64,000 nt of DNA from Phocaeicola faecalis (GTDB lineage: Bacteria; Bacteroidota; Bacteroidia; Bacteroidales; Bacteroidaceae): positions 67,223 through 131,222 of the forward strand of contig NZ_JADNRM010000009.1 in NCBI RefSeq assembly GCF_021730445.1, given 5' to 3'. The position numbers and the translations under genes were made by a program. Below are positions 8,863 to 17,225 of the stretch, piece after piece (position 1 is the stretch's first letter; each line of letters begins with the position of its first letter). The notes under the pieces are model-generated. The model was not told the DNA's origin and ran no database searches. It worked only from the letters and a program-made list of their open reading frames with translations.

Positions 8863-9492
8863 TTATTCTTTTATTTTCTGACTTTTATGACCAATCATCA
8901 AGTTGCGGATATAGGACAAAAAGCCAAAGGATTGTCCCAAAATCAGGATGGGGTCATGGCGCAGCACGCCATAAATCACTATAATACAAGACCCTACGAG
9001 ACTGATTACCCAGAAAGTAGGCGGCAATGCCGATACCTGTTTGCGGCTGGAGTAAATCCACTGATAGATGAAACGGAAAGTAAAAATAAACTGTCCCGCA
9101 GTGCCAAACACAATCAGCCACACAGGTATATCTTCATTCTTCAAAAAGTTCTCGACAAAATGGGTACTGTCCTGCAATGTACCGACAGCAGCCAATAAAG
9201 GAGTGACTGCCAGCAGTATTCTGAACAGGAGCGGGATGCGCCGCCACACACCTTTCAAACGCAAATTGCCTATATAGATATAGAACGAGATGAACTGCCC
9301 CACGATGATGGAAAAATCATTGCGCAGCCAGCCATAATAAAACATCAAATAGGAACCTACCAAGCTGAACACCCAAAACAGTGTCGGCGAAATGACTTCA
9401 TGTTTCTTTTCCGAAAGAAACCATTGTATCAGAATACGGGCGGAAAAGCAAACTTGAGCCAACAAACCGACGCAGAGAATCAGCATATTCAT
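8863..9492 (-). CDS. Small membrane protein with two LAB_N (lipid-A-disaccharide synthase N-terminal) domains
   Basis: 209 residues, almost all hydrophobic, with about six membrane segments in two similar halves. Half one has SARILIQWFLSEKKHEVISPTLFWVFSL and half two TFRFIYQWIYSSRKQVSALPPTFWVISL, each the LAB_N signature (described in sections, never as a catalytic domain). The family was named from the N-terminus of some LpxB proteins. The ATG at 9492 overlaps the stop of the GT2 gene (ATGA), which decides the start over the longer upstream frame. Between a polyprenyl-phosphate glycosyltransferase and an epimerase it takes the place that ArnE/ArnF flippases have in Arn operons, so a role in moving or handling a lipid-linked sugar is a reasonable guess, not shown. 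Confidence 0.85.
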   Translation of the reverse strand: MNMLILCVGLLAQVCFSARILIQWFLSEKKHEVISPTLFWVFSLVGSYLMFYYGWLRNDFSIIVGQFISFYIYIGNLRLKGVWRRIPLLFRILLAVTPLLAAVGTLQDSTHFVENFLKNEDIPVWLIVFGTAGQFIFTFRFIYQWIYSSRKQVSALPPTFWVISLVGSCIIVIYGVLRHDPILILGQSFGFLSYIRNLMIGHKSQKIKE

Positions 9493-10220
9493 AGGTTGTT
9501 CTCTCCCACTTGGTAGTTGATATATCGATGTGCCATCCAGCGGAAAGCAAAACAATCCTTAAACGGTGACACCAGTCGGTTCCACAGATGATACTTCGAC
9601 ACACCTGCCTGACGCGGATAATGCCTCACCGGTATCTCGTAAAACTTGCCTCCGTCCTGCAACTGTATCAATGCCGGAAGAAAACGGTGCATGCCGGTAA
9701 AGAACGGAACACGCTTTGCATAGTCGGTATGAAGGATTTTCAGCGGACAGCCCGTATCGGTCGCTCCATCATGCGTCATCATGCGACGGAAGGAATTGGC
9801 TATCTTGGACTGCATCCGCTTGAACGCAGAGTCCTTGCGCCGGGCACGAATCCCCATCACCAAAGGATACTCAGGGGCATACTTCAATAACAAGTCAAAA
9901 TCACGCACATCTGTCTGCATATCGGCATCCATATAACCGACATACTTTGATTCGGCCGTATCAATACCTGCTTTCATGGCGGCAGACAGGCCTCTGTTCT
10001 GTTTCAGACTGATATAATAAAAATGCGGAGTGTCCTTGCACGCTTCCTGAATGAGTGCCAAGCTTCTGTCCTTTGAGCCGTCATTCACAAAAAGTGCGCA
10101 TGCGGGCACGGAACATACCGGCAGATAAGCACCAACCACTTCCTGCAAACGTTTTATATTGTCTTCCTCATTATAAACGGGAATAACAATAGTCAATGAG
10201 TAATTTGCTGTCTTGTTCAT
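9489..10220 (-). CDS. GT2 polyprenyl-phosphate glycosyltransferase (ArnC/RgtE/DPM1-like)
   Basis: 243 residues. GT2 motifs: LTIVIPVYNEEDNIKRL, then LFVNDGSKDRSLALI, the DxD as YMDADMQTD and the later TDTGCPLKI and RHYPRQAGVSKY, where dolichol-phosphate-mannose-like enzymes have R-x-x-G-x-S-K-Y. No C-terminal membrane domain is present, so it is the short soluble type. It most likely loads a sugar onto undecaprenyl phosphate at the inner membrane. The stop overlaps the next gene (ATGA) and its own start overlaps the upstream ArnT-like gene (10217-10220), so the three are translationally coupled. Confidence 0.88.
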   Translation of the reverse strand: MNKTANYSLTIVIPVYNEEDNIKRLQEVVGAYLPVCSVPACALFVNDGSKDRSLALIQEACKDTPHFYYISLKQNRGLSAAMKAGIDTAESKYVGYMDADMQTDVRDFDLLLKYAPEYPLVMGIRARRKDSAFKRMQSKIANSFRRMMTHDGATDTGCPLKILHTDYAKRVPFFTGMHRFLPALIQLQDGGKFYEIPVRHYPRQAGVSKYHLWNRLVSPFKDCFAFRWMAHRYINYQVGENNL

Positions 10221-11857
10221 TTTTTCTTCAATAAAGTTATATGATAAACAAACTTATCGTTGTAGCGGCTACTGCTTTTTGCCCAGCGATTATCATCATA
10301 TTGTCCAATATATGTTGTATCTATACTTCTCAGAAGTTTTGCCGGCAACTCTTCTCCTGCTCTGCCGTGAGTCAGGATGGCACAAGGTAAAACTGATTTA
10401 ATCGAATCTGCATGTGACATATCCAACGGACGAATCTTCCGTCCGGCAGCATAAACGAGCTCTATTCTCAACTCGTCCTTTTGATTATAGTAGAAGGGAA
10501 CATCCTTCAGTTCCTCCAACTCCCGCGTCTGAGAAACACTCTTCATCTCCGGATTGTTGATGACATCTTCCAGCAAGGGAAGCATGAAACATTCTGCCGA
10601 CAAAAACAGTATCAGGACTCCACCCACCAGTTTAAGCGGCTGCAATCTTACTGCCGACCGGACAAGGCAGGCAGCTATCCCCCAAATCAGGACAGAGAGT
10701 AAGGCCAGTGTCAACAAAGAAACATAACCGGGACGATAGACAAACCAATATCCGGCCATCGGCAAAACTGCCACCACCACTGCCACCAGCCACGCATTGA
10801 TACGATACACCGTTTTATCGGCTCTCGATGCTTGCGGGGAGCGCAACCGGTCTGCCCAAACCATGACCAGATAGCCCATCGTGTAAGCAGCCGACATCAA
10901 CACCGGCAATAAATACCTGTTTTTCTTTTCCGGCAACAACGACAGTAAAACAACAGTAGAGAGCATCCATATCAAAGGGAAAAGATATTCTTTTCGTTTT
11001 CTGTCTTCCTTAGACCATAACGGAAGGAACAGGGAGGAAAGCAATAATATCGCCCATACTCCGGTCTCGAGAAAAAAGCTCCAATAATAATACCACGGAC
11101 GGACATTCCGGTTCACCCAGGCTGCCGACTCTTTATCTGCCACGTATGACATGGCGTCGCCATGAAACAGATAAATAAAAATATACCACCAGCAACCAAC
11201 GACCAGACAAACGGCAATCATCACCGCAAGGGCTTTCCACTTCCCTTTCATCGACGGCCGGTAGATATAACAATAAGAAATGAGGAACGGCAACAGCAAG
11301 GCATAAAAGGAAACAGGGCCTTTACTCATAAACGACAGTCCCATAAATATGCCTGCCCAAGTAAAGTCTTTCCAAGAACAGAACTTGGCCGCAAATGCCC
11401 TGATGAGGAAATAAATCGCCCCCATCATAAATGCATGGCAATAAATGTCCCACGAAGCCGTACGCCCCATCAAAATAATGTTGTAACATGTGCAGAGCAG
11501 AATGGTGGAAATAAAGGCATAACGCTTGTTGCGCATCACTTGCACAGCCGTAAGATAGAAGAAGGCAACCAACAAAATGGCTGCAAGACCTGCCATCGCA
11601 CGCTGAAGAGCCAGATTATCGGGAGAAATCATCTCCGCCACTGCTGTCAACCATGTCGGTAAAGGGGGCTTTTCCAAACGCAAGTCTCCGTTCATAGTCG
11701 GCACCAGCCAATTGCCATCATGTACCATTTCACGGGCAGTCACCATGTTCCGCGCTTCCATGATATCCGGCACAACGACCCGGTTGTTAATGAAAAAGGA
11801 GATGATACATATCACCAGTATCACCCATCCTTGCTTGCTTAGCAATTTATCTTTCAT
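10217..11857 (-). CDS. ArnT/PMT-like membrane glycosyltransferase
   Basis: 546 residues with about twelve membrane segments. It has the GT-C fold signature of the ArnT/PMT family: the first periplasmic loop carries EARNMVTAREMVHDGNWLVPTMNG and LEKPPLPTW, with the acidic residues that bind the lipid-linked donor. Family members transfer L-Ara4N, GalA or other sugars from undecaprenyl phosphate to lipid A or core on the periplasmic side. It is first in the operon ahead of GT2, LAB_N and a UDP-GlcA 4-epimerase. With that epimerase, galacturonic acid is the likeliest sugar. It starts 26-35 bp after a candidate promoter. Confidence 0.88.
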   Translation of the reverse strand: MKDKLLSKQGWVILVICIISFFINNRVVVPDIMEARNMVTAREMVHDGNWLVPTMNGDLRLEKPPLPTWLTAVAEMISPDNLALQRAMAGLAAILLVAFFYLTAVQVMRNKRYAFISTILLCTCYNIILMGRTASWDIYCHAFMMGAIYFLIRAFAAKFCSWKDFTWAGIFMGLSFMSKGPVSFYALLLPFLISYCYIYRPSMKGKWKALAVMIAVCLVVGCWWYIFIYLFHGDAMSYVADKESAAWVNRNVRPWYYYWSFFLETGVWAILLLSSLFLPLWSKEDRKRKEYLFPLIWMLSTVVLLSLLPEKKNRYLLPVLMSAAYTMGYLVMVWADRLRSPQASRADKTVYRINAWLVAVVVAVLPMAGYWFVYRPGYVSLLTLALLSVLIWGIAACLVRSAVRLQPLKLVGGVLILFLSAECFMLPLLEDVINNPEMKSVSQTRELEELKDVPFYYNQKDELRIELVYAAGRKIRPLDMSHADSIKSVLPCAILTHGRAGEELPAKLLRSIDTTYIGQYDDNRWAKSSSRYNDKFVYHITLLKKK

Positions 11858-11889
11858 GCTCTAAATCAAGTTCCAAGTTGAGATGGGTA

Positions 11890-11921
11890 CAAAATTAAGT
11901 AAAAATACAGAGACTTCTCAA
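11890..11921 (-). promoter_or_regulatory. Candidate promoter for the ArnT-like operon
   Basis: On the minus strand a TTG at 11921-11919 is followed after 21 bp by TAATTTTG (11897-11890), which fits TAnnTTTG. The -7 box ends about 32 bp before the ATG at 11857. The -33 element is weak. Confidence 0.5.
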
Positions 11922-11953
11922 TAGTCTGCACAGAAAATAAGATAGAATAACAA

Positions 11954-13063
11954 TCAGACGGACAACTCTTTAATCAGCCGATACATTCTCTCCTTGGTAT
12001 AAAGCGACAAAAGTATCTGTCTGTTTTTCAACTTCATTTCACTGTCCAAGGGTGTATCCAGCTCCTTTTGTGACAGTTTTTCCAGTTCATAAACCGTCAG
12101 CCCGTGAGACCGGGCCCATTCATAAACTGGGTTTACATGAGAAAGGAATACTTTGGCTCCCAGATAAAGTGCTACAATAATATTTCCGATAGCTTCCTGC
12201 CTCCAATTTCCGAACAAGGCAACACTGACATCCGACTGGAGACGATTGTATTCATCCAACGGCATAAAATCCAGTAATGGCGAAAAATTCCCGCCCAAAA
12301 GCAACTTGCCTGATTGAAGGACATGATCCACATATCCTTTCTTGCCCGAATAGCTCAATGGAACAATGACACGCCTCGAACCGATGTCCAGCTTAGACAG
12401 GATACGCATTACATATTCGTGGTTGTTACTGCCGGAAGCAGAGTTCCCAATCATGATGCTGTTACCACAGACTTCGCTATTCATCAACTCTTTGCCCAGA
12501 ATAATGTCCAAAGGATAGTAAAAGAAGTCCTTCCAAGGCTTTGCTTTCAACTCAGGGTAATAACGCATCAAATACTGATAATCGTTTTCGGTCGTATCAG
12601 TGACGATGTAATCTACTTTCTGCTTGATAAAACGTATAGTCCTTCGGGCATTCCATTGCTGTTTCCATCTGTCAAACGGACGCCATAACAAACTCTGCCG
12701 GTATTTTCTCTTATAATAGGAAGTGGTGGGGTCAATCATACGAAAGCCTTTGGGACCCAATAGCTTATTATACAAGTCCATCCCCCATATAATCCAATAG
12801 ACGACAGTTCCCTGCAAATCCAGCTTATCAAGAACATCCATCTTACGCTTATTGAGCAAATGAATATAGACCTCAGAGAACGAAAACTCACCTTTGCGAG
12901 CAAAGAATTCTGTCCTCGAAAGTACATTCGGTTCCTTTCTCACCCATCGGAAGGAAGAAGTGCGGTTGGTGACCACAAACAGATTCTCTCCCGGAAACAC
13001 TTCTTCGAAGGCATCAATCGTACGATTGATAATCTTCTCATCATTCACCAAATGAAGCTTCAT
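11954..13063 (-). CDS. wecF: Fuc4NAc transferase-like glycosyltransferase (WecF, GT56)
   Basis: 369 residues, matching the 4-alpha-L-fucosyltransferase/TDP-Fuc4NAc:lipid II transferase family. Recognisable motifs are YWIIWGMDLYNKL (W-G-x-D-L-Y), SIMIGNSASGSNNHEY (G-N-S-x-x-x-x-N-x-H) and the later FGNWRQEAIGNIIVALYLGAK. In E. coli WecF adds Fuc4NAc to the lipid-linked disaccharide of enterobacterial common antigen. The start at 13063 overlaps the end of the wecE-like gene by 4 bp, so donor synthesis and transfer are coupled. The acceptor in Bacteroidota is unknown; a lipid-linked surface glycan repeat is likely. Confidence 0.85.
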   Translation of the reverse strand: MKLHLVNDEKIINRTIDAFEEVFPGENLFVVTNRTSSFRWVRKEPNVLSRTEFFARKGEFSFSEVYIHLLNKRKMDVLDKLDLQGTVVYWIIWGMDLYNKLLGPKGFRMIDPTTSYYKRKYRQSLLWRPFDRWKQQWNARRTIRFIKQKVDYIVTDTTENDYQYLMRYYPELKAKPWKDFFYYPLDIILGKELMNSEVCGNSIMIGNSASGSNNHEYVMRILSKLDIGSRRVIVPLSYSGKKGYVDHVLQSGKLLLGGNFSPLLDFMPLDEYNRLQSDVSVALFGNWRQEAIGNIIVALYLGAKVFLSHVNPVYEWARSHGLTVYELEKLSQKELDTPLDSEMKLKNRQILLSLYTKERMYRLIKELSV

Positions 13064-14193
13064 CTCTCTGATGTATAAAAAGACCGAATCTGTTCACAGA
13101 TATATTTCACCTCATCGGGCTCCAAGGCGTGAAACAATGGGAAACGCACCAGACAGTCTGTATATTTATCTGCCTGCGGCAATTCCTCCACCTCCCACTT
13201 CCGGTTCTTCACAAAATCACTTTTATGCAGACTCAAATAATGAAATACAGAATAGATACCATGAGCCTTCAGATAACCGATTAATGCCGTCCTTTCTTCG
13301 GGAGTGGCACATACGGCATAAAAGGCATGGGCGTTATTGGTCGCATAATCCGGCAACACAGGCAACGATAGGTGCGAAATGCCTTGCAGATTCTGATAAT
13401 ACAGGTTCCAAATCTCTTTCCGCTTCTGCTGAATGGAGTCCAATGCTTCCAATTGTGCCCACAAAAAAGCCGCTACATACTCGGCCGGAAGAAAAGAAGA
13501 ACCAGTATCCACCCAACCGTATTTATTGATTTCTCCCCTGAAAAACTCGGCACGGTTCGTTCCTTTCTCCCAAAGAATTTCGGAACGTTTCACAAAGCGG
13601 GGGTCATTAATGGCCAATAGGCCGCCTTCGCCGCACTGGATATTTTTTGTTTCATGAAATGAGAAAGCAGCCAGATGGCCTATACTGCCCAAAGGACGCC
13701 CTTTATAAAAACTGTCTATTGCCTGTGCCGCATCTTCTATCACCAGCAGATTATGGCGTTCGGCCACTTGCAAAATCACATCCATATCGCAAGCTATTCC
13801 GGCATAGTGCACAGGAACAATGGCACGGGTACGGGGAGTAATCAGGGATTCCAGCTTTTGCTCGTCGATACAGGGGTTGTCCGTACGGCTGTCGGCAAAA
13901 ACAATCTTGGCTCCCTGCCTTACGAAAGCAAGGGCTGTAGAAACGAAAGTATAAGAGGGTACGATAACTTCATCGCCGGGCTGGATGCCGGCCAACATAG
14001 CACACATTTCAAGTGCGTCCGTACAGGAGGTTGTCAGCAAACATTTACAACTTCCAAGCTTTTCCTCAAAGAAGGACTGACATTTATGGGTAAAGTTACC
14101 ATTACCACATGTTTTTCCTTCTGATAATGCCTGAATTATATAACTTTTCTCGTTACCGGTCAGCCATACCTTATTAAAAAGAATAGTTTTCAT
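13060..14193 (-). CDS. wecE: dTDP-4-amino-4,6-dideoxygalactose transaminase (WecE/RffA-like)
   Basis: 377 residues from the ATG at 14193, almost the length of E. coli WecE. It is a PLP-dependent sugar aminotransferase: LLTTSCTDALEMCAMLAG is the cofactor phosphate-binding region, LLVIEDAAQAIDSFYKGRPL carries the conserved Asp, and SFHETKNIQCGEGG holds the PLP lysine. It makes dTDP-4-amino-4,6-dideoxygalactose from dTDP-4-keto-6-deoxyglucose, the precursor of Fuc4NAc. The first 17 codons of the longer frame have no family character. No rmlA/rmlB or acetyltransferase is nearby, so those must come from elsewhere. The mobile element lies directly upstream. Confidence 0.88.
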   Translation of the reverse strand: MKTILFNKVWLTGNEKSYIIQALSEGKTCGNGNFTHKCQSFFEEKLGSCKCLLTTSCTDALEMCAMLAGIQPGDEVIVPSYTFVSTALAFVRQGAKIVFADSRTDNPCIDEQKLESLITPRTRAIVPVHYAGIACDMDVILQVAERHNLLVIEDAAQAIDSFYKGRPLGSIGHLAAFSFHETKNIQCGEGGLLAINDPRFVKRSEILWEKGTNRAEFFRGEINKYGWVDTGSSFLPAEYVAAFLWAQLEALDSIQQKRKEIWNLYYQNLQGISHLSLPVLPDYATNNAHAFYAVCATPEERTALIGYLKAHGIYSVFHYLSLHKSDFVKNRKWEVEELPQADKYTDCLVRFPLFHALEPDEVKYICEQIRSFYTSER

Positions 14194-14241
14194 TATATCT
14201 TTTTCCAGTTTGTTAGTTTTCTCATATTTGCTTACAGGCAA

Positions 14242-14249
14242 CAAAAGTA
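14242..14249 (-). promoter_or_regulatory. Candidate -7 box for wecE
   Basis: TACTTTTG on the minus strand, 49 bp before the wecE start. No good -33 element at the usual spacing. Confidence 0.35.
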
Positions 14250-14751
14250 GTAAAAATAAGTAGAACCCTTTATTCTTTTCAAAGAAATAATCTATTTTTG
14301 GAATAATCTCATAATCCGCTAAGAATAAAAAGTTTATGCGGAAAGTTCAAGAACGAGGTAATGAGTTGGCAACTGTTCTGATTTCTACATACTTGAGTGA
14401 TTTGCATTGATGTACAACTCATCTTGGAACAAAGGTACAACTTTTTTATGAACGAGCAAAAGGACGGTGTGTTTTTCATTGTTGCAGGATAAAATTTGAT
14501 TTGGTCTATCATCAATCTGCGATATTATGAGTTTCCCGATTCCGTCATTCGCCCCTCTCCTTTGCTCGTCTGCGAAGGTAGTACATCAGCCCTTGAAAGT
14601 TGAAAGGTCGGACGGCAAGCCGTTTCGGTCTGAATCTTCCTCCTACGGAGAGTATTCACCCCGAAAACCTTTCCCCTTTCAATGTCTGTACTCAGAATGC
14701 AGACGGCAACGGAAATGAGCGACTGACGAAAATGTAGATAAAGATAAACAG

Positions 14752-14769
14752 ACAGCATACAAATGGGTT
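14752..14769. repeat. Perfect 18-bp inverted repeat, left arm
   Basis: ACAGCATACAAATGGGTT at 14752-14769 pairs without mismatch with 14781-14798 across an 11-nt loop. It is a strong hairpin on either strand. It may be a terminator for the HTH genes reading leftwards or a structure at the element end. Confidence 0.85.
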
Positions 14770-14780
14770 CTTACATTGAT

Positions 14781-14798
14781 AACCCATTTGTATGCTGT
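14781..14798. repeat. Perfect 18-bp inverted repeat, right arm
   Basis: AACCCATTTGTATGCTGT, the reverse complement of 14752-14769. Confidence 0.85.
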
Positions 14799-14889
14799 TC
14801 TTGTTTCTATCCATGGGGGCACTATTATTTTGCACAGATGAATATAGGGCAAGCGGTAAATTTCACTCCCTCCAAAAATATAGCGAGGT

Positions 14890-15201
14890 TTATCCGCTGC
14901 TACTCATCAGGTGCTTGCCGTTATACTCTCGTTTTAATGCCTGCTCAATCTCACTTCGCTTGTACAGAACTTTGCCACCTAGAACATAGTAAGGCAATGT
15001 GCCATTGCTTCGGTATTCGCTCAATGTCCTTCGGCTGACTTTAAGCATATAAGCCACCTCTTTGTCGCATAGATACTCATCATCGTTTTGTAAGGCTGTC
15101 CCATCTTTGGGCATACTATCAATAATCTCCGATAGCTGGTCGATACTCTCGTGAATGGACTGCATCCACGCATCATCTTTGGTTCTCATCTCTTGATACA
15201 T
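14890..15201 (-). CDS. Helix-turn-helix protein (excisionase/MerR-like, HTH_17)
   Basis: 103 residues. The C-terminal half has a winged-helix HTH of the excisionase type: LCDKEVAYMLKVSRRTLSEY then NGTLPYYVLGGKVLYKRSEI. Such proteins sit next to integrases and mobilization genes in Bacteroides elements and act as recombination directionality factors or regulators. The N-terminal half (about 45 residues) is helical and unassigned. A second start, MRTKDDAWM, lies four codons in. It is downstream of a related HTH gene with 30 bp between them, so the two are probably co-transcribed. Confidence 0.8.
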   Translation of the reverse strand: MYQEMRTKDDAWMQSIHESIDQLSEIIDSMPKDGTALQNDDEYLCDKEVAYMLKVSRRTLSEYRSNGTLPYYVLGGKVLYKRSEIEQALKREYNGKHLMSSSG

Positions 15202-15231
15202 AGTTCAAATGGTTTTATTGTTATACATTGA

Positions 15232-15546
15232 TTAGATTTCTCGCCCTTTCCATTTGGCTTCTTTTCGTCTGTCCTCTACCTTCGTAATAATGCTATCCAC
15301 ATCTTCGGGTAGATAGTAAGTCCGGTTGCCGATTTTGGTATAGGCAAGTGTACCATTATCACGCAAGGTCTGCAATGTACGCTTGCTTATCTTCAATCGC
15401 TGACAAACATCCTGATGGTCGAGCCAATTGTTTGTCTTTTTCTTCCCGTTCTTGACAACGGGTGAATTTGATACTCGCAGAATGAACTGCTCAATCTTCG
15501 TGGCAAATTCCTCGAATGCCTTTCTCTCAAAAATGATTAAATCCAT
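15232..15546 (-). CDS. Helix-turn-helix protein (excisionase-like, HTH_17)
   Basis: 104 residues. The HTH is WLDHQDVCQRLKISKRTLQTL followed by the wing DNGTLAYTKIGNRTYYLPED. The first 40 residues are helical. It is the first gene of a two-gene minus-strand unit with another HTH_17 protein. The pair fits the directionality-factor pair found in many Bacteroides mobilizable and conjugative elements. Targets are unknown. Confidence 0.8.
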   Translation of the reverse strand: MDLIIFERKAFEEFATKIEQFILRVSNSPVVKNGKKKTNNWLDHQDVCQRLKISKRTLQTLRDNGTLAYTKIGNRTYYLPEDVDSIITKVEDRRKEAKWKGREI

Positions 15547-16488
15547 ACGCTTTTGTTTTATATTATTTCACTTGTTTTCTTGTTTCGCACTGCTAAATAA
15601 GGAAGAGATTTTTATACTTCAATGGCACTAACAATAGGTGTCATTCCTTGTCATATCGTTTCATCACAGACACGATATTCAGCCATTGAAATAGGCTCTG
15701 TTCTCATACGCAGTTCCGTTTTCTGATGGCAAAGAAATAGATAAGTTATCACACCTCAATCATACGGTGAGCCTGTTGCAGTATGTGGCACAGTTCGTGG
15801 CACTTTTAGATGTATATGATGATACATTTTTAAGCATACATCACATTGTAACCAATATTATATAATATAAGTTTCGCAAGTGGAATTATTTGTAGATAAA
15901 GGAGTTAAAGGGAGATAGTCGCTTCGCTCCTTGGGGAGATAAATGCCGAGAGCTTCGACTGATGTTTACACCAAACAAAACATTTGGCCTTTATCTCCAT
16001 TTATCTCCCTATTATCTCCTTTTGTCTCCATTATTTACTTGCGAAAGTTGAATTATATAAGAATATCCCCAAGCGACTACCCGTCTCGGATCTTGTCCGT
16101 GGCATTGTCGTTTGTCAGACCGATGCCTATCCGTCTGCCAAACTTCTGCTCCGAACAGCCGAAACAGATAGTCGCTGATTCTATAATAGAAGTATAGCGG
16201 ATAGACCAACTCCCGACACTTCGGCAGTCCGTCTATCCGCTATCGTATTTAAGACCTTAATTTCTTCAATTAAGCATTTCGCCCCAATCTTTCATTACCC
16301 ATTCAATCTGGGAAGAATTATGCAGTTGGCACTGCTTAAGAATCACCCCTAAATGCAATACAATTCATAATTGCCCACATAGACCTAATTAGTTGTGGCA
16401 GAATTGTATGCACATTTTCTTTGCAGCAGATAATCGGTCATAATTGTGCACAAAGACCATATTGTTGAACATTCAAAAAGTGATAAGT
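15547..16488. other. Non-coding region of the element, candidate oriT region
   Basis: About 940 bp with no convincing gene, between the HTH pair (reading left) and the mobilization genes (reading right). It contains a 10-bp inverted repeat TTTCGCAAGT/ACTTGCGAAA (15872-15881 and 16037-16046) around short GGAGATAAA/TTTATCTCC repeats, and a 13-bp perfect inverted repeat at 16194-16243. Dyads next to mob genes are typical of oriT, but no nick site can be named from sequence. Confidence 0.45.
16194..16243. repeat. 13-bp perfect inverted repeat, candidate oriT or terminator
   Basis: ATAGCGGATAGAC (16194-16206) pairs with GTCTATCCGCTAT (16231-16243). The 24-nt loop contains a smaller hairpin CCGA-cact-TCGG. 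It lies about 245 bp before the first mobilization gene. Confidence 0.7.
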
Positions 16489-17016
16489 ATGAAGAAAAAA
16501 CAAGTTGAGTTGACACAAGAACAGTGTCAAGAAATTATCGACCAAATGACTACAAGGTCTTTTTACAGGAGTGATAAGGGTAATAGCTCAGATATGGAGA
16601 ATTTGCAAACAATGGAATCCGTAGGATCATCCATTGACGACATTCTGCCAGAGCCTCTACCGTCAGTAGCAAAACAAGCCCAAACGGAAGCAGCGTCTTC
16701 CGTTGCAGAGGTGGCTACAGAGATTTCACCTATTGTTAATGCCGAGGAACAGCCAGCGACATCACCCATCCAACGCAGAGTGAGCAGTAAGCAACGCAAG
16801 CTCTCGTTGGAGGAGTACCGCAAAACCTTTATGCGACCCTACAAGATTGAAGACCGTAAGCCGGTATTCATCAGTGGCAAGTTGCGAAAGATGCTCGATA
16901 AGTTCGCCTGCAAAATCGGTGAGGATAGAATGAGTATGTCGGGACTATTGGAGAACATCGTTAGCCATCACATCGAACTCTATTCAGAAGATTTCGAGCA
17001 TTGGAAAGGAATGTAA
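16489..17016 (+). CDS. DUF3408 domain protein (mobilization region)
   Basis: About 175 residues from the ATG at 16489 (MKKKQVELTQEQ). The N-terminal and middle parts (to about residue 105) are polar and low-complexity. The C-terminal 70 residues, from SLEEYRKTFMRPYKI through HHIELYSEDFEHWKG, match the DUF3408 proteins found in Bacteroides conjugative and mobilizable elements, some named TraB. These are thought to be ribbon-helix-helix-like DNA-binding or relaxosome accessory factors. It is the first gene of the mobilization set, 209 bp before the next gene. Confidence 0.75.
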   Translation: MKKKQVELTQEQCQEIIDQMTTRSFYRSDKGNSSDMENLQTMESVGSSIDDILPEPLPSVAKQAQTEAASSVAEVATEISPIVNAEEQPATSPIQRRVSSKQRKLSLEEYRKTFMRPYKIEDRKPVFISGKLRKMLDKFACKIGEDRMSMSGLLENIVSHHIELYSEDFEHWKGM

Positions 17017-17225
17017 CCTCTTAATCCATTCTATTTAAGAACTATTCCAACGGTATTTCATTTTGAGGCACTCAAAATTGATTGACCTTCAGTTAGTGGG
17101 GAAGCAAGTTTATGTTTTGGGCAGACCAAAACCACTTGCTTCCACTCCCAAAGGTCGCAGAAGAGGACATCCCGTTGGTCTATCAAGTAAACAATGTATG
17201 TATCATTTCAAAAAAGAGTAATCGT

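Larger units (their letters stand above)
14250..14889. other. Non-coding flank and probable left end of the mobile element
   Basis: No convincing gene. A 77-codon minus-strand frame (14525-14758) has no family I recognise and ends at a hairpin. The stretch holds a perfect 18-bp inverted repeat at 14752-14798 and a TTTTGCA at 14828-14834 that also occurs at 30576-30582. The left end of the element probably lies in here, but I could not place the attachment site. Confidence 0.4.

Noticed and set aside
11162-11662. 166-codon open frame on the plus strand
   Set aside because: Antisense to the ArnT-like gene; His/Asn/Gln-rich shadow of its membrane segments.
14525-14758. 77-codon minus-strand frame at the left flank
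   Set aside because: No family recognised and it starts within the hairpin region; kept as non-coding.
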